Shown one piece after another: positions 29,175 through 30,511 of a stretch of 30,511 nt of DNA. The translations under genes were made by a program, and so were the position numbers. Numbering within the stretch: the first letter of the stretch is position 1; each line of letters begins with the position of its first letter. The stretch comes from Multifurca ochricompacta (Eukaryota; Basidiomycota; Agaricomycetes; Russulales; Russulaceae). The stretch is taken from assembly GCA_022496185.1 (NCBI GenBank), contig WTXG01000366.1, positions 1-30,511 on the forward strand. Reading direction: 5' to 3'. The notes under the pieces are model-generated. The model was not told the DNA's origin. It searched no databases and saw only the letters and a program-made list of their open reading frames with translations.

Positions 29175-30511
29175 GTGCTCATGCCCAGGCTGATGGGGTG
29201 GAGCCAATCAAAAATCCTTCTTTGCAAATGCCTTCCCAACCAGGATGGTGCATACTTCCTCACTCTCTTTCATCATGTTTGCCCATATGTTGTGGGCCTT
29301 CTCTTCTTTGGTTCATTTTGTGAAACAGGCAAGGTGCACAGCATACTGACTGTAGAAAGTTAGTGGGTTAGGCTATAAGACAAGTTAAGCTTCAGAGGTG
29401 AAGTAAACTCTATATTACTATACTACACACCTATAAGACAAGTTAACTATATAGAAGATAGTTAGTCAAAGGTATAGTAGATAGTATAGAAGAAGAAACT
29501 TATGCTTCAGAGATGAAGTAAACTCTGAAGTGTAAGGGAGGAAACAGACACCCTTATATACTCCAAGGGATGGTCTGTGCACACTAGGAATAAGTCCATA
29601 GGTGCCGGACAAAGTCCAAACAATAAACAAGAGGGAATAAGGCCATTGGCCAGTAAGAAATCACATGCTTGTACATCATTACTAAGGTACATCAGTCAGC
29701 TACTGTGGAATGTGAGAAAGAAAGTAATAATGATATTGTAAATAGTCCAAAACTCCAATATCTAATCTAGTCCACAAAGTAGCTAATCTAATCTCCTGAT
29801 GCCTGAAGCATCACTGAACATGTCCTGTGTTCAACACATTTATCAACAGTAGGTGGGTTATTCTGTACAGGGGTTGTGGGCATTGTGGTTGCCTCCACAA
29901 CCTGTGCTCCCTTCTTCAGGCAGTCTCAGGACATATGTCCCTGTGCCTTGCAGCAGAAGCACCATCCTTCCTTCATCAATGTCTGCCACTTGTCCTTGGT
30001 GAGCATAGCCCTTGCTCTTGTCCTATCTGCTGAGGTGTCCATTGCATTGGGATCCCTCTGGGTAGCATGTGCAGGTTTGACTCCAAATGCTGCCTTCCAC
30101 TGATCTCTGGTTTTTCCTTTCTTTGTTTCAACTCCAAAATGTGTTTGGAAGTTGAGGTAATCTTGTTGCTGTCATTGTGCAGCATCTACCCATTTGTCCC
30201 AGTCATGTGGGTGATGAAACTGAATGATATTTTTGACAAGTGGGTTAGGCAGACCCTGGGAGAAGAGGTCCAGGGTTGCTTCTTCATCCATGTCATAACC
30301 TGCTTGGTTGGCCAAACTCCTGAACTTTGCCACATAGGTGTCAGATCCCCCTTTTCCATTTTCAGGGATTTTAACTCCCTTGTGGCTTTCTGCTTTGCCT
30401 GCCCATCCATGAATACATCTTTGAACCTTTGGGCAATGGTTTCCCATAAGCCTTCACTTGTGGTGCAGCATCCACTCTCTTAGAGACCTGTTCATTTAGC
30501 CACTTGAGCTG
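29175..30511 (-). pseudogene. X2 gag fragment
   Basis: Reads YVAKFRSLANQAGYDMDEEA, LDLFSQGLPNPLVKNII and a CCHC knuckle region near 29930-29970, ending AKKDF and TGA like X. A TGA near 30173 stands where X has CGA (CGACGA in X, CAATGA here). A frame shift lies near 30345. The solo copia LTR 29319-29836 splits it before the KEEKA segment. The N-terminus lies beyond the window. Confidence 0.87.
29319..29836 (-). repeat. solo copia LTR, inverted (518 bp)
   Basis: TGTGAAACA...TGTTCAACA, i.e. a minus-strand copia LTR, with perfect duplication CATTT (29314-29318 and 29837-29841). It carries its own version of the paired repeats (CTTGTCTTATAG twice). Confidence 0.94.

Larger units (their letters stand above)
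28933..30511 (-). mobile_element. second, partial copy of chromovirus X (X2)
   Basis: Minus-strand gag and protease closely similar to X, cut by copia copy B on the left and by the window edge on the right, with a solo copia LTR inside. Only the region from mid-gag to mid-protease is present. Confidence 0.9.

Noticed and set aside
1..30511. Host genes between the transposons.
   Set aside because: Every coding stretch of convincing quality belongs to a mobile element. The remaining gaps (7343-7894, 9240-9829) show no gene.

Overview
This window is a transposon graveyard, almost certainly from a filamentous fungus and most likely a basidiomycete of the Agaricomycotina. I found no host gene. 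The assignment is inference. It rests on chromodomain-bearing Ty3/gypsy elements, Ty1/copia elements with about 500-bp LTRs, a Tc1-type DNA transposon, a hAT transposase with 50-83 nt GT..AG introns, and heavy loss of CpG dinucleotides.

Layout. (1) 1-5648: 3' part of copia copy A, its integrase split at 945-2536 by a Tc1-derived palindromic element. (2) 5649-7342: 3' half of a hAT transposase gene, interrupted by a solo chromovirus LTR (6545-7154, TSD GTTTT). (3) 7343-9829: AT-rich non-coding DNA holding a 1.34-kb solo LTR of family Y (7895-9234, TSD AGACC) and small inverted repeats. (4) 9830-20495: a minus-strand remnant of a second copia family. It is cut by a solo copia LTR (9998-10511, TSD CAGTG) and by a nearly complete minus-strand chromovirus, 'X' (10777-20218, TSD CATCT). 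X itself carries three later insertions: a Y-like LTR (10960-11557, AAAGG), a CpG-rich LTR W (11694-12436, ACCCA) and a solo X LTR (13972-14559, CTGTG). (5) 20496-28932: copia copy B with both LTRs, interrupted by a solo X LTR (22761-23352, ACAGG) and a solo Y LTR (23578-24880, ACCAC). (6) 28933-30511: gag and protease of a second X copy, with an inverted solo copia LTR (29319-29836, CATTT).

How the parts work together. Element X reads LTR - PBS - gag - protease/RT/RNase H/integrase/chromodomain - extra ORF3 - polypurine tract - LTR. Its PBS is an 11-nt complement of the predicted 5' end of its own transcript, the arrangement used by self-priming (Tf1-type) elements. ORF3 lies 38 bp after pol, stays in one frame for about 412 codons, and ends in an array of CCHC zinc knuckles. 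Copia copy B has one gag-pol frame of about 1,453 codons and a PBS matching the anticodon arm of initiator tRNA-Met.

Almost all damage is of one kind. The premature stops I located in the X pol and ORF3 frames, in copia B and in the hAT exons are all TGA. Many sit at expected arginine codons, and paralogous copies show CG, TG and CA at the same site. This points to cytosine-methylation-driven decay at CpG.
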